NCBI GenBank assembly: GCA_022606135.1
Contig: JABYQN010000009.1
Span: forward strand, 273,001-337,000
Source of the DNA: Fomes fomentarius
Taxonomy: Eukaryota; Basidiomycota; Agaricomycetes; Polyporales; Polyporaceae
DNA length: 64,000 nucleotides
Reading direction: 5' to 3'
The notes beneath the pieces are model-generated. The model had not been told where the DNA came from, ran no database searches, and worked only from the letters and a program-made list of their open reading frames with translations. Of the stretch, positions 1 through 11,303 are shown one piece after another (position 1 is the stretch's first letter; the number at the start of each line of letters is the position of its first letter). The translations under genes and the position numbers were made by a program.

Positions 1-408
1 TGGGCTGCTCTCCTCAACGCACTGCCCCGGTCCCTCAAGAGGTTATCCATCGGAGGCAAACTCACAACTGCACACTCCCTCACGGCTCTCCGGCATCACA
101 CGCAGCATAAGGACAACCCACTGAGGTTCAACATCCATCTAGACAAGCTGCGCCTGTGTGCCAACGAGGTCGGAGACGAGACTTTGCATACTATACAGGA
201 CATTATTGACCACTCTACCCATGCGAACAACCTGTCCGCAACATGGGTCATCATCAATCTTCCTCTCCTGCGTCAATGTGACGGTGCTACCAAGGTTGAC
301 ATTGGAGAAGTTCAGATGATGCCGCTGCCTCCATACGTGCCACTCTCTGTGTCTGGTGTCGGATGGGAGCTTTACACTGAATACAGCTTGTGTGCCTGCC
401 ATTGGTGA
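1..408 (+). CDS. C-terminal end of an unidentified (LRR/F-box-like) protein, 5' truncated by window
   Basis: Frame 1 is open from the first base of the window to a stop at 406-408, about 135 codons. It reads in as a leucine-rich stretch (WAALLNALPRSLKRLSIGG) and ends in CACHW. The LPRSLKRLSI pattern resembles one turn of a leucine-rich repeat. A second LRR-like gene follows on the same strand, so a related F-box/LRR protein is plausible, but the family is not proven. The remaining N-terminal part lies outside the window. An intron near the end cannot be excluded. Confidence 0.45.
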   Translation, partial: WAALLNALPRSLKRLSIGGKLTTAHSLTALRHHTQHKDNPLRFNIHLDKLRLCANEVGDETLHTIQDIIDHSTHANNLSATWVIINLPLLRQCDGATKVDIGEVQMMPLPPYVPLSVSGVGWELYTEYSLCACHW

Positions 409-1303
409 TTCATTGGAAACGCGATCATGTGGAACTGTGGTGTCGCATGCCAGCGGTGCCCACTCCGACCAGACAATTGAAGTATTGCACCGACCTCAGG
501 TAATACAGGAATATTATGTCGAGTCTCGGCCTTATATTGTACTCTCTACAGTCTTTGCTCGCATCATTACCATATGCTCACGATTACAAGTTCTCGTGGC
601 AATATCACCTATTACTTACTTAAAAGTGCGTCTGATAGTGCAATAGACGCCTGACTACAAGAGTCAGGTACGTGATATTGAGGTAGAGCCGACGAGTGGC
701 GAGACCTAATAGACAGACAGACGGTGCTTCTGCTTTACTAGTTGGGGGACAAGACTGAAGCACCGGATGTGGAATGTACGGTACTCAGAATGCGGACGAT
801 GAGAACACGTGATCCGAGATACGCTCGCAATGTGGGCGTACGCTGATCCGGAACGGAACGGGAGGTGAGAGCGAACTGACATCAGCGCTTGAACTCCAAC
901 ACGCGATGATGTCGAGTCCTTGTTCTCCAACTTTTCCAAGTCATAGCCACGGTTGCTAACTTTTCTACTGCTTTATTCAACTAGGGGCAGTACCCTTATA
1001 CTTCCTGGTTCCGGAAATGGCACTGCTTGTACATTGTCACCTGGTATGGGCTGGCACCTCATTGACCACTGACAGTGGGGCCGACGACCGGGGACAGCGT
1101 ACATTGTACTGAAATGCTCCGATTCGTCGTCACGATGGACGCTCGCGTTGAGGGACCTTACATCTTACTGGACAGATGGACACAAACTACATGCCATGTG
1201 GCAAGTTAGTGTCGTTGGACTTCACCGCGCAAGGTGCTAATTTTGTATGTTGTTGTTCTCAAATCTACTTATAGCTCACGTCTTTGGAACAGAGCAGCCC
1301 TAA
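409..1303. other. Intergenic stretch without recognisable gene
   Basis: About 0.9 kb between two plus-strand LRR-like genes. Only short overlapping frames occur, with no family motif. A 5' exon of the following gene may lie in its last 300 bases, since the downstream open frame starts without an ATG directly after a stop at 1301-1303. Confidence 0.4.
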
Positions 1304-1309
1304 CATTCT

Positions 1310-2899
1310 TTGGCAGCCCAGTCTCTTCCGCTTCTGAGAAGCATCGATACCCAAAACCTAAATACCACGCTTATTCAAACCGGTGAGTGCATCCACATCC
1401 AGTGCATGCGAGCTCCTTTGACATGTCCATTTGCATGGAAAGCGTATACCACCTATCATACTTGGAAGATGGTCAACCTGTCCTCAAATCATGTCGTCGC
1501 CGGCTGGACTGACGGCCTTACCCTCAACGACTTCGCTCTCCTCCGAACCTTGCCCCTCGAAAAGTCGTACTCGTTCAGCCACATCCAGCTAGAGCTCGAA
1601 GGTTCGGAAGAGTTGAGCATCCTTCAGCAATTCCTGTCTCGCAACACGTTTCCGGAGCTAGAATATCTCTCCGTCGACTACGACCACACGCGTCCCGGCG
1701 CTCTCGCTCTTCCACCTCTCCCTCAACTGAAACACATCGAGGCCAAGCGTCTGGTGTTTCTATCCCGGCCAGACGCACTACCTAGTCTCTCTTCCCTGCG
1801 GTGCGACGCATACCTCAACCAGCGGCGCGTGCCTAGAGCCTCGCGGGAGGAGTTCTACACGCTGCTGAGCTCATGCCGCAACGCAAATGACTTCAATTTC
1901 AGGTATTCGTTCTTCCCTCGGACTTATCGCTTTGTTCCCGCGGACGACCGCATCGCTCCATTCGTCATGCTCCGCTCTCTGTCGGCAGAAGACGAGTGGG
2001 ACTACCTCCCTGACGCACTCGCGCACATCGCCGTCACCCCATCCGCGCGTCTAGACATCATCGCGCACACGAACATCTACGAATTCGATCTCAAGCGCAA
2101 GGGGTTCTGGCTTGACATCCTTCCGAGCAACCACACTGTCACCCTCCCCATGCTGTCGAACACTCGCGCGCTGAGACTGGCGACCAACCTCTTCGCGCCC
2201 GACGAGCCCGACGTCCGCGTCCCACTCACCAACGGCGCAATCATCGGCGGTGCCGCTGACCCTTTGGGACTCGACGCGCTGGACGCGCGAGGCTCGTGGT
2301 TCATCACCGTCCCGAACTGCCACGAATTCAGCGAGGAGCTCGTCCCGAAGACACTCGCGGAGCTGCCCTCCATCATCGACTGCTCCAAGCTCGTCTCCCT
2401 CGAGATGCACACCGTGCCGTACATCTCCCCGGACAGGAGTATCAACGAGTGGCTGTGGCTCCTCGAGCGAATGACCGCCCTTGAGCGCCTCGAGATTGGC
2501 GGGATACGCGCGTTGGAGCTCGTCTTCGACGCGTTCCTCAGCACTCAATGTTCTATCCTCCCTGCTCTCCGCCAGCTCGTCATGTGCCTTGGCATCCTAC
2601 CTGATGAGGAGAGGCTTGAAGACCTAGTCGGCCTCTTCACGAGCACCTGTGTCGACTTCGCCGCCGGGCGAGAACCCCTAGAGTTGCTCCAAGTCCGCAT
2701 ACCCCCTCCGGGCATCGGACGTCTCGCGCAGTGCTTGTGTCTCATGGATGATACGGAAGCACAGGCGAAAGAGTTCGTCAGAATCGCGAGCAGGTACTGC
2801 GGGCGTGCCGAGGTTGTGAGGCAGTATTGCCCGACCTGTCATGACGGACATCCTGCGGTCTTCGAGGCGTACGAGGATGTCGAGATGGTGGACGCTTGA
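1310..2899 (+). CDS. Leucine-rich F-box-like protein (hypothetical)
   Basis: A long uninterrupted frame of about 530 codons ends in a stop at 2897-2899. The frame opens right after a stop at 1301-1303 and its first in-frame ATG is at 1406, so either translation starts at 1406 or an upstream exon supplies the start through an acceptor near 1304-1320. The protein has irregular leucine-rich repeats (for example FPELEYLSVDYD, LPQLKHIEAKRL, MTALERLEIGG). It ends with a Cys/His cluster (YCGRAEVVRQYCPTCHDGH) and an acidic tail. Agaricomycetes carry large families of F-box proteins with such degenerate LRRs, but no clear F-box is visible at the N-terminus. A substrate-adaptor role is inference only. 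Confidence 0.7.
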   Translation: MAAQSLPLLRSIDTQNLNTTLIQTGECIHIQCMRAPLTCPFAWKAYTTYHTWKMVNLSSNHVVAGWTDGLTLNDFALLRTLPLEKSYSFSHIQLELEGSEELSILQQFLSRNTFPELEYLSVDYDHTRPGALALPPLPQLKHIEAKRLVFLSRPDALPSLSSLRCDAYLNQRRVPRASREEFYTLLSSCRNANDFNFRYSFFPRTYRFVPADDRIAPFVMLRSLSAEDEWDYLPDALAHIAVTPSARLDIIAHTNIYEFDLKRKGFWLDILPSNHTVTLPMLSNTRALRLATNLFAPDEPDVRVPLTNGAIIGGAADPLGLDALDARGSWFITVPNCHEFSEELVPKTLAELPSIIDCSKLVSLEMHTVPYISPDRSINEWLWLLERMTALERLEIGGIRALELVFDAFLSTQCSILPALRQLVMCLGILPDEERLEDLVGLFTSTCVDFAAGREPLELLQVRIPPPGIGRLAQCLCLMDDTEAQAKEFVRIASRYCGRAEVVRQYCPTCHDGHPAVFEAYEDVEMVDA

Positions 2900-3867
2900 G
2901 CTACTAGTAGGAGGCCGTTCAGATATGTCCAATAGACTAATTACAGCCTCGTTTAATCCTGTTACCGTGACGACTTTCAAAGTTGTCCGTGGTTCACCCT
3001 CGTCTTCAAGTCCACGTGGGCTTTGAATGTGAACACACCGAAGAGTATTGGCCCACTTGACCTAATGTCTGAAACTAATGAATAGGCATTGTATTTTTGT
3101 TGTATAAAATGAAACAAGATGAAGAACAGTGGTAACGCATCTATAACATGAACGGGGTATTGGCGACGGCGTTGTCGCTTTTAGTGCTGTACAACAAGCG
3201 AATCCTAGTCCAAGAAGCAAGAGACCAGATCACGAGACACAAGTGTGGGCTTTGTACGTATGTCCGAGAAACACCAGATGATACACAGAAGGAGAGCATA
3301 GGGCATAGCGGCATAGCGAAGAGCACGAATCACGAAACGATCGCGAGAGAGACAGGGACGAGACACAGTGGAAGGTAGCTGTAGCCAGCCTTTTGGATGT
3401 TGTCGCTAAGGTGGATCTTGCGCGAGGCGATCAGGGCGTTCCGCTGCGGCGAGCCTGTTGGTCGTGAGTGAGAAGCTTGAGGTCCCAATTTGTATACGAC
3501 TAGAGGCTCCGCAGCGCAGTCGATAGGTCGACGAGGAGGGCTTTGAGTACGGGAACCACGGGCGAGAAGGCGATGTTGATGTCACGTCAGTACGGTCCGA
3601 TGAACGGCGAGAATAGATGTCGTCTTGGCAGCCAGCTGTTTGTCTCATAGGTCTGACTCCAGGACGTCGATCTTGCGCGCCGGACCGTCCATCTGCCAGA
3701 CAGGGTACACCCCGCGCATGGCCAGCAGGACACATCCGATGACTATCGGAGACCGCTTGAGTGCTTCACCGACTGCACTCCAGCAGCGAAGTTCAGCATG
3801 CTTTTCTGGAGGCTGGGGCATGATTCCGGCCCGCAACAGCCTCGGGCTTCTCGGAGAGGAGGCGCTA
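2900..3867. other. Intergenic region between convergent genes
   Basis: About 1 kb between the end of the plus-strand LRR gene and the 3' end of the minus-strand kinase gene. It presumably holds the two 3' UTRs. Several overlapping frames of 60-120 codons occur on both strands, but none has a recognisable domain. The kinase could extend here if a further intron precedes its apparent stop at 3868. Confidence 0.35.
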
Positions 3868-6395
3868 CTAGAGGGGGATCGACTGTAGCGAAGTGCATTC
3901 CCTGGAGTCGAAGATAGGCGATACGAAGATGGCACAAGCGTTGACAGCCCGCGAGACGCCGAGGTCCGACCCAGACTCAGAGCTAGGTCCACAGCCAGGG
4001 TAGAGCAGCTCATCGGAGCGCTCTACAGCTGTCGCAGAAGTCGCAGTGGACGGGATGAACAATGTTGGCGAGCGCGATCCAGGGTATCCGGGAGTAAGCG
4101 GCGTGAGGAACGTCGAAGAAGTCCCCTGATTATGAGGTGCCGGAGTGGCGAACATCGCTGACAGAGTCGCCGGGACGTTACTTGTACTGGGCTTCGAGAG
4201 TGGGGCAGGCTTTTTCCAGGCAGCACGGTTCTTCCGCAGGGACTTCATCTGAGTGATGTTATCCCCAAGAAGCTTAGGCGAGCTCCATTGGAACCACCAG
4301 TGCGGCTCTTCGCCTGCAGGGTACGCAGTCCCGAAGGAGATCTCTCCCGCCGATTCGTGCTGAGCAATCGAGTTGTTCAGTAGGGCACATCTGTGGATGG
4401 AAGAGTTGAACTCACCGGTCGGAAGTCATCTCTAGGCCTAAGTGGCTGCGCCTTCCGGCGCTGCGCAAGTTGCTTCCAGTCGCTGGAGACCGTCAATACT
4501 GGTGCGATGAAAGACGCTAGTAGGATAATGAGACGTACACATCGGAAAGCCAAGGATGGGACTTGATCTCCTGAAGCGTCGGGCGATGCGATGACTCCTT
4601 CTCGAGCATCTGAAACAACGATCAGCCCCGGTCTTAGACATGTCATGCGCGTGAAAAGCTTACCTTGTGAAGTAGATCACGTGCATCTGCACTCACATCG
4701 TCGTTCACGTCGACTGGTTCCGACATCATTGCAGCATATACCGTAGGAATGTCGTGACCTTTGTTTTCCAGATTGAACGGAAGCTATAGTGTAAGGCATT
4801 AACAAGGAATGATAACAGCAATGTCGAGGATAGGACTCACCACTCCGTTCAACATCTCATACAACACCACACCGGCACTGTAGATATCGGCGGAGTACGA
4901 GTAGAACTCGCCGGTACGGATCACCTCAGGTGCCATATACCCCAGCGTTCCACACTCTCGGTGGGTCACGTCGTACGAAGAAGAGACTTCCACGCCAGCA
5001 GAAGTCTCAGCACCGGGACCGAGCACCCACTGGTCGCGCAGCCTCCAGGGCTGCTGTTTGGCAGTCAAGCCAAAAGGGCGCGAGAAGCCGAAGTCACTGA
5101 GGATGAGCTTGCCGTCGACAGTGAAAAGTATGTTGCCTGGCTTGATATCACGGTGGAGAATGCGGTGACGATGAAGCTCCTCAAGAGCAAGCACCTGAAA
5201 TGGAAACATCAGATACAGCTGATCTCCCTGACCAAGGAATGGTACATACCAACTGAGCGAAGTTCCACTTCGACTCTGCCGCTCCCAACTTCCCAAGTTT
5301 CGCCAGCCTTTTAGCAAGGTCTCCTCCCGGATAGAAGTCCTAGATAGGTGTAAGTCGGTCAGTGACAGTGTACAGTAACGAGCAGAATAGGCTCACTGTG
5401 AGAAGGTAAAAATACTCGTCGTCCTCGAAGCTCCCCCGGAGCTGGAGCAAAAATGGACAACCAGCGAGCTCCTTCAGGATCGCCTGCTCCTGGAAGGCGA
5501 AAGCAAAATGGTGCGGCTTGAGTGCGCTCTTCTTTATCGCCTTGAGGGCGTAAAACAGACCGTTTCGCTCGTACTGGACAAGCGACACCGTGCCTTGCGC
5601 ACCCTGACCAAGCAGCTGGTACACGCGGAAGTCTGCTGGCGACAACGGATACGACTGAGGCGCGTGGGGAGTAAGGATGCGTGCTGCAGCCGCCAGTTTG
5701 AGGTCGGAGAGGGGCAAATACTTGGAGCCCGCTGGATGTGTAGAGAGAATCGGGCTCTGCACGAGAGTTGGAGTGCCAGCCATAGGAAGGGTCTGACTGG
5801 AGTACAAGTGCTCCATACGGCAAGCAACCTTGGATCGAGAATGGGTACCGAGATCTTCTGATGAGGTAGAAGAGAACACGCACCATATCCCCACCTTCGA
5901 ACATCATCCAGACATGGACGTCCGCCTTTGCAGGTACATGTTTGCTTGCATCAATGACAACTTGAACTGCTTCCATGGCCTGTACGACATCAGATGCATT
6001 AGGACTGGTGGCTATACTATGTAACTCACCAGCATATCCGAGTAAGCCGCGAGTCCGTGAGGTTCTCTGAACGCGGACTTGCCGGAGGCCTTCCGTTTTA
6101 GATACTGAACGAGTTTGTTGAGGGGCATCTCGTGGACTGTGAGAAAGATTGTGTCCGATGTTCCTCGACGTGGAGTGGTTGTGGGGTTCAAGAAGAACAG
6201 GGGAATACGGAATGGGCCTCCGCCTGGGCCGTGCAAGCCTCCTGCCCACAGATTGTTGGGCGCGATCGTGATACGGATGGCTTCATCTGCGTGTCCTAGC
6301 CCAAGTGTATTAGTATAGTTATCTGGGTACAATCAGAGTATAGTATACCAGTTTCGTAAAGTGCACCCTTCGCGGCAAGACAGCGCAAGTGGACA
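3868..6395 (-). CDS. Serine/threonine protein kinase with N-terminal accessory domain
   Basis: A multi-exon kinase gene. The N-terminal exons (about 6390-5900) encode a non-kinase domain (GHADEAIRITIAPNNLW and following). The N-lobe exon (about 5780-5400) has the glycine loop LLGQGAQGTVSLV and the catalytic lysine in YALKAIKK. The C-lobe exons have HRDIKPGNILF, DFGF and APEVI, so all key catalytic residues are present. About 45 residues separate DFG from APE, an unusually long activation loop. Further exons follow (a clean donor after DDFRP at about 4415, acceptor at about 4390). The last exon is Ser/Pro-rich and stops at 3868. An AGC-like subgroup is suggested by the sequence style, but the substrate is unknown. 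The exact start is unresolved, because the first frame seen (LAAKGALYETG) begins just after an upstream stop, so a further 5' exon is likely. Confidence 0.8.
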
Positions 6396-7165
6396 TCTTA
6401 CTAGACGACTCGGAGAGGATCATCCAGCTTGAATGTGCGAGACTAGACGGCGGTTAGAAGGGAGCCTGTACGCAAGATACGGAAAGTGTTGCGCAAAAGT
6501 TGAGTACATGTTTGGGGGCACCATTATGCCAAGAACTGGAACCGAAGGTTGAAGTTACGTATCGCGGGCTAAGCGAGTTTGATCGCATTTCGGCCCGACT
6601 CGCCGACGGGGTGTAGACGCTCATCTAAACCACACCAGCATGGTCTACGGTTCGAAACAACAAAGATAGTTCCATACAGGTACGGAGTAAAAACACAAGG
6701 TACAAGATACGCAAAGAAAACATGTGATGAGAAGTCTAATTCAGGGCTACTTGATACTCAGCTAGACGACACCGTGCCACCGCAGGGCACTGCTCCAGTA
6801 CGTACAGGCGCATGAGAGACGATCTGACACGTTATAGACATACCGAGGGGTTACAGGCATCCTATGAGTCACAGATGTCGAGATTTGCGGCCTGACAACA
6901 AGCGAATTCACTGTTGGCATGCGACGGAACAGGTCTAGACCCGGGACGTTGGTTAGCAGACACTCTCAACATCACACTGTAGACATTGCACGCACGGTGT
7001 GGGCTTAGTGGACTCTTCAGTGGGATGGATGCCACAGAATATCATCGCCTCCTCCCACGCACGTAGTGTTTCTTCGTCGTGTGCGGGCAGGTTTTGAAAG
7101 CTAGTAATTTTCGAAACATGCCTGCTGGTTAGAATGCGCCCACAAGTCTAGAATAACACCACTCA
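6396..7165. other. Intergenic region 5' of the kinase gene
   Basis: About 770 bases holding the kinase promoter, possibly its first exon, and the 3' flank of the next minus-strand gene. One short plus-strand frame (6579-6815) looks random. A GGTTCGAAA sequence near 6650 is not part of a tRNA fold. Confidence 0.35.
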
Positions 7166-7633
7166 CTACTTCTCCGTTGCTTTCTGTACCAACCCAGTCA
7201 CCTTAGCTCGATACTCTTCTATGACGGCATCTCGCCGGCTGGGCGTAGCAGTGTCGTGCAAGCCGTGGAGAAAGCCATGCTTGTCAACGGCAGCCTGAGC
7301 GGAAGTAGCTGCGATCCACTCGTCGATGACCTGGTCCTGTATCGACCTCTCGGGTGTATCCGTGTGGTTTGAAGCACCCCGGACCAGAGCATCCTGCTCA
7401 TTCGAACGCCGTGCAGCTTCTTGGGCCCGAGCGCGCCGGGCCCGCTGCACCATCTCGTCCACCAACTTCAGATACTGAAAGTCTTCATAACACACGCCGC
7501 ACGGTGGCCCGCAAAGTTCCATGGCCCAAAAGTCGTACCTGAGGCCATCGCGGTTGGTAGTTGGCCAGTGGCGCTCGGATGGTTGCGGTATGGATGACTG
7601 GGGCTGTCCGTGGGTGGAGCGCGAGGTCGTCAT
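7166..7633 (-). CDS. Small hypothetical protein, single exon
   Basis: An open frame starting at the ATG at 7631-7633 encodes about 155 residues (MTTSRSTHGQ...VQKATEK). The frame stays open upstream, but the region before this ATG reads like 5' UTR with no better start. The protein has a short Cys motif (CGPPCGVCYEDF), then an Arg/Ala-rich helical stretch and a charged C-terminus likely to be helical. No family is recognised. It is followed by another small gene on the same strand, with no sign of shared regulation. Confidence 0.5.
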   Translation of the reverse strand: MTTSRSTHGQPQSSIPQPSERHWPTTNRDGLRYDFWAMELCGPPCGVCYEDFQYLKLVDEMVQRARRARAQEAARRSNEQDALVRGASNHTDTPERSIQDQVIDEWIAATSAQAAVDKHGFLHGLHDTATPSRRDAVIEEYRAKVTGLVQKATEK

Positions 7634-7875
7634 GTCGGCGGAGGAGATTAGTGAGGTGGAAAGGAAGTAGGTGGCAAGGAAGTAGGAAACAGAGAAGTGT
7701 TGGTTTATGCGTTTGGGAGAAGGCTGAAGCATAAATACGGGGGAAAGAGGGGCACCGCTTTGGCAGCGGTTGCATTGTCTATTAGTGGTCGTGTGGTTTG
7801 GGCCAATGCGTGCCAACCCACAGGCGCCAATTGGCATTCGCACCATTCACGTTGTTGTACCATCGAATAGGTCAG

Positions 7876-8359
7876 TCAAATCGTGTCCCTATTATGCTGT
7901 GTCTGCAAGCACAAAAGTCTTTGACGGCCCCGCGGAACCATTGAACGAGCGCTGCTGCTGTTGCTTCTTGCGATGAGCTTCAACAAGCGGAACCTGTCCT
8001 CAGGTTTCTTCGAAGCCCGCAGATGCCCTTCAGGGTCAAAAAATATGTTTATCTCCTGCTGAAGCTTCGGATCCTTGCTCAAACTGCTCGTATGTCGCTA
8101 GTTAGAGCTGGGAGACGACCACAAAAGCTCTTGGTCCACTTACAGTTCCAGCGCTTCTTCAGCGCGCTCGAAAGTGGCACCCTTTGGTGTATTGGGCAGA
8201 TGGACCTTATTATTCATGAACTCGAAGCCCCGCGCGTACTGCTCAAGAACATCCAATTCAACTTTGACTTCTTCTACAGGACAGCGGTATGATCAGCCCG
8301 TACTCGGGGTCGCTGGACGCAGTGAACGACTGACCACATGGATGAAGCGGGTATGACAT
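7876..8359 (-). CDS. Small hypothetical protein, three exons
   Basis: A three-exon model gives about 120-130 residues. Exon 1 starts with MSYPLHPC at 8357-8359 and ends at a GTCAGT donor. Exon 2 reads EEVKVELDVLEQYARGFEF and on to ERAEEALEL, ending at a GTAAGT donor. Exon 3 reads KDPKLQQEINIFFDPEGHL and on to the stop at 7876. All joins keep the frame with GT-AG borders, which supports a real gene. The protein is charged and probably largely helical, with no signal peptide or membrane segment. No family is recognised. Confidence 0.5.
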
Positions 8360-8743
8360 ATTGGCAGAGGACAAAGCCGGCTAGTGGTCAACCAGCTATG
8401 AGATACTTAGTCTGAAGAGCCGCCCTCGTCTAAGGATCGTACCTATAAATAAGTAAGTGGTTGGAGTCGCAGGTCAAATCCTAGAATGCAAGTTGCACCC
8501 ACGAGCTACACTTCTAGTGACCACATAGGGTACTGAATAAATAAATTACCGCAGTGAATTGGACTAGCCAATGCGTGTACGACTACGGTCTACTACGGCT
8601 TCCCACCTTGTCATTGTCTTTTACGCCTGTTCATGATGTGAGTCCTAGCAGCGAACGCTGACATCGCTCCACACTGTGCGCCCTTTGTTAACCATTGACC
8701 ACGTGAGGGAAAGTTCAACTCACCATAAAATAAGATAAAGAGA
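8360..8743. other. Intergenic region
   Basis: About 380 bases between two minus-strand genes, somewhat AT-rich around 8440-8540. Nothing recognisable is seen apart from presumed promoter and 3' UTR. Confidence 0.3.
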
Positions 8744-10790
8744 TCATGCAACGTCTGCTCGCAACCGACCAACAAATACTTCATACCGGCTCACCCAGAA
8801 CCCATCCCCCGCCCCTTCTTCGTCTCTCTTCAATGCGCCGAGCACATGCGTCTCCAGCGCGTTCACCAGCTCCGCCGGGACTAACTCACGGCCGTTGTCG
8901 CAGAGCAACCGCACGATGTCGTACAGCATGTGACAGTGCGTGCGGGTGTTCCAGAGCGGAGAGCTCAGCAGCTCAGCGAGATCGGATAGCGCGCACGAGA
9001 TCGCAGCACGGATGGCCCGGTCGTCTTCAGGAGGTATATCCACCGGAGTCGACCGCACCGTGCAGAGCAGTAATATTCGAAGCGCATCAAAATATCGCGA
9101 AAACGCGTCCGCATCTACAGCCCTAGGTTGGGTGCGCAGACGCTCCTGGGCCGCGACGGCGACTGATCAAGTGGTCGGTCACCAGCGCATGCATGCATGT
9201 ATACGCGATGAAAGGGGTAGACGCACCATATCTAACGCTGTCTCCCAACTGGACTTGGCGAACGTCCGTCCGCATGAGCAGCTGATTGAGCATCCTGAAT
9301 GCGATGTCGTTGTGCCCCAATTCGTCATGATGCAGCGCGGCCCTGGAGAGGGTCAAGAGAAGCGTGTTGCTGCGCGCCACGTCGGACGAGGCCGCCGCAA
9401 AGTCAAGATACTGATCGATATAGCCGACAACTTCATGCCAGTCTGGACCTCTCCTCGTGGGCTCGATAGTGAGCAGAGCCAACAAGACGTCGCTCCACAC
9501 GTTGCTCTCGAGTCGGTGCAGGAGTGGCGAGTGGTTCGGCCCCCAATGGCGTTTGTTCATGGCATAGATGCGTTGGAAACACTGTACGACGGAAGCCGCC
9601 CGGAGGTCCGTAAAGCAGATGGAAGCATCGTCAAGGTAACTGGGACTCAGGGTCCTAGAATAACCCTCCATAAGCATGGCAGCGTCAAGGCTTTCCCGCC
9701 TGTTGCGGATGATGTGATGCTCTCGACCTCGCCAAGTGAGAGTGCTGCCCGGATAGCAGAAGGCGAAGTTGACGAAACGTTCGACGTGACGCATAAGCTG
9801 CCGGATGACGGTATGCGAATCTCCACGCGCCCAGGCAAGCTTCCGAACGAGTTTGTCGAGGGGATGATGCAAGCGATGAAGAGCGTAGCACACTTTCTGC
9901 GCTACGAGAAAGACCCCGAATGCTTGTGGCGAGAGGTAAGAGCAGTCGCTTCGGATGGCAGGAAGGATTGTCGTAATCGTGGTGAAGAGCGCCAGAGCGC
10001 CAACGAGAACCGATGCGACGGTGGCCACGGTGACGTGCAGGGTCCATAAGAGAACAAGCAGACCAGCGAAGAAGAGTGCCAGTGCTGCTTGAAGGAGTAC
10101 AGGGAGAATGGAAACGATCTCCGCTACGTGCCACTTGGCGAGGTTGTTAAGACGATACTGGCGGAGGCGCGATATTTCAAGAGATGTGCCCGTGACACCA
10201 GTGTTGTATTCGTTCAGCCATTGTTTGACAAGGATCCCGATGGACGCCGAGGAGAGACTGCATATGAGACTAGAGAACCATAAGACATTGAGCCATATGG
10301 CGAAGCGAGGTGGGGCTGGAGAGGAGAGGTTATCTGGAATGAATGCTGGCTGTGAGGAATTGAGGAAAGGCGGCGTGATGGAGAAACTGCCAAGCTGCGC
10401 GGATATCTGTTGTAGTGCAGCGACAACAGGATCCTGGGGTGCAGGCTGCAGCAGCTGATAGGATTGCACATTGAACGCTGTGAGGATTGCAGAAAACAAG
10501 CCAGCCTGTCAACACAGGAGTTAATGCCCTGTTCCTAGCACGAGTGTCTCCAATACCCACATAGACAAGGAGAGTATCGATCTCGGCATTCCATCGCCTG
10601 ATCATCTCGTCGCTGTAAGACTGTACGACACCTGCGGTGCGGGACCATGCTTCACGCTTCTCGTCTTCGGTGAACAGCTGCTTGCGTGCTTTCCAGAGCT
10701 CCTTAGTAGGTCGCGTAAGACACTAGTATACTGATAGACAGATTACTCACCCGCGCCGTTGGTACACACCATGGAAGTTCCAGATCTGCA
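8744..10790 (-). CDS. DUF6535 domain-containing membrane protein
   Basis: An N-terminal exon ending ...MIRRWNAEIDTLLVY is spliced through a GTGGGT donor (about 10560) to AGLFSAILTAFNVQSYQLL. This rebuilds the LLVYAGLFSA motif typical of the Agaricomycete DUF6535 family. The next exon contains the hallmark block WLNVLWFSSLICSLSSASIG followed by VKQWLNEY, then two further hydrophobic segments near residues 170-215. The long cytosolic C-terminal half is helical and without known enzymatic motifs. A last exon (about 9090-8744) ends in GRLRADVA. An upstream exon (TDADLELPWCVPTAR, about 10790-10753) has no ATG before a stop, so a further tiny 5' exon is expected. The family is abundant in polypores and its function is unknown. 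Confidence 0.8.
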
Positions 10791-11303
10791 TCTGTAGTTA
10801 TCGTTTGAACCTCAACCTCGAGGACATCTACTCTCTCCCGTTTTGTCTAGTACGCCGTATTTCGTTAGAGGCAAACCCTCTGGCATGGGTACCAACAACT
10901 CGATCCCACCTCTTTATACTCTGTATCGCCAGTGGGACTCATGTTTCGTCTAGATAGTGGTCGAACGGAGATAAGGAGCAGACGGTATATTAAGATCCGG
11001 CCAGCAGCGTGACATATATAGTGCACAACGACATGACTCGGACACCGATAAGAAGAGCTGACGCTGTCGGAGGATTCTGGCGCCAACCCTTCCAAGGTTA
11101 TCTTTCTCTAGAGACGAAAGCAACTTTCGACAAACATTATGAACTATATATCTGGACATCAAGCCAATGAGCATGGCAAGTGGTGGCGACGAGAGATTGA
11201 AACGACGCACCATAGCACTCCAGCCGAGCCTGGACTCTAACATCCCAAACGTGTCTCCTTATCTCTTTCTACCACTCTACAACCTCCCATCAGTCGCCCG
11301 CGC
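10791..11303. other. Intergenic region
   Basis: About 500 bases containing the DUF6535 promoter or first exon and the 3' flank of the serine palmitoyltransferase subunit gene. No further gene is recognised. Confidence 0.3.

Noticed and set aside
6600..6690. Possible tRNA (GGTTCGAAA near 6650)
   Set aside because: No D-arm, anticodon arm or acceptor stem can be paired around it.
8940..10049. 369-codon plus-strand open frame
   Set aside because: Lies antisense to the DUF6535 coding exons, whose family motifs fix the minus strand as coding; composition is that of a GC-rich shadow frame.
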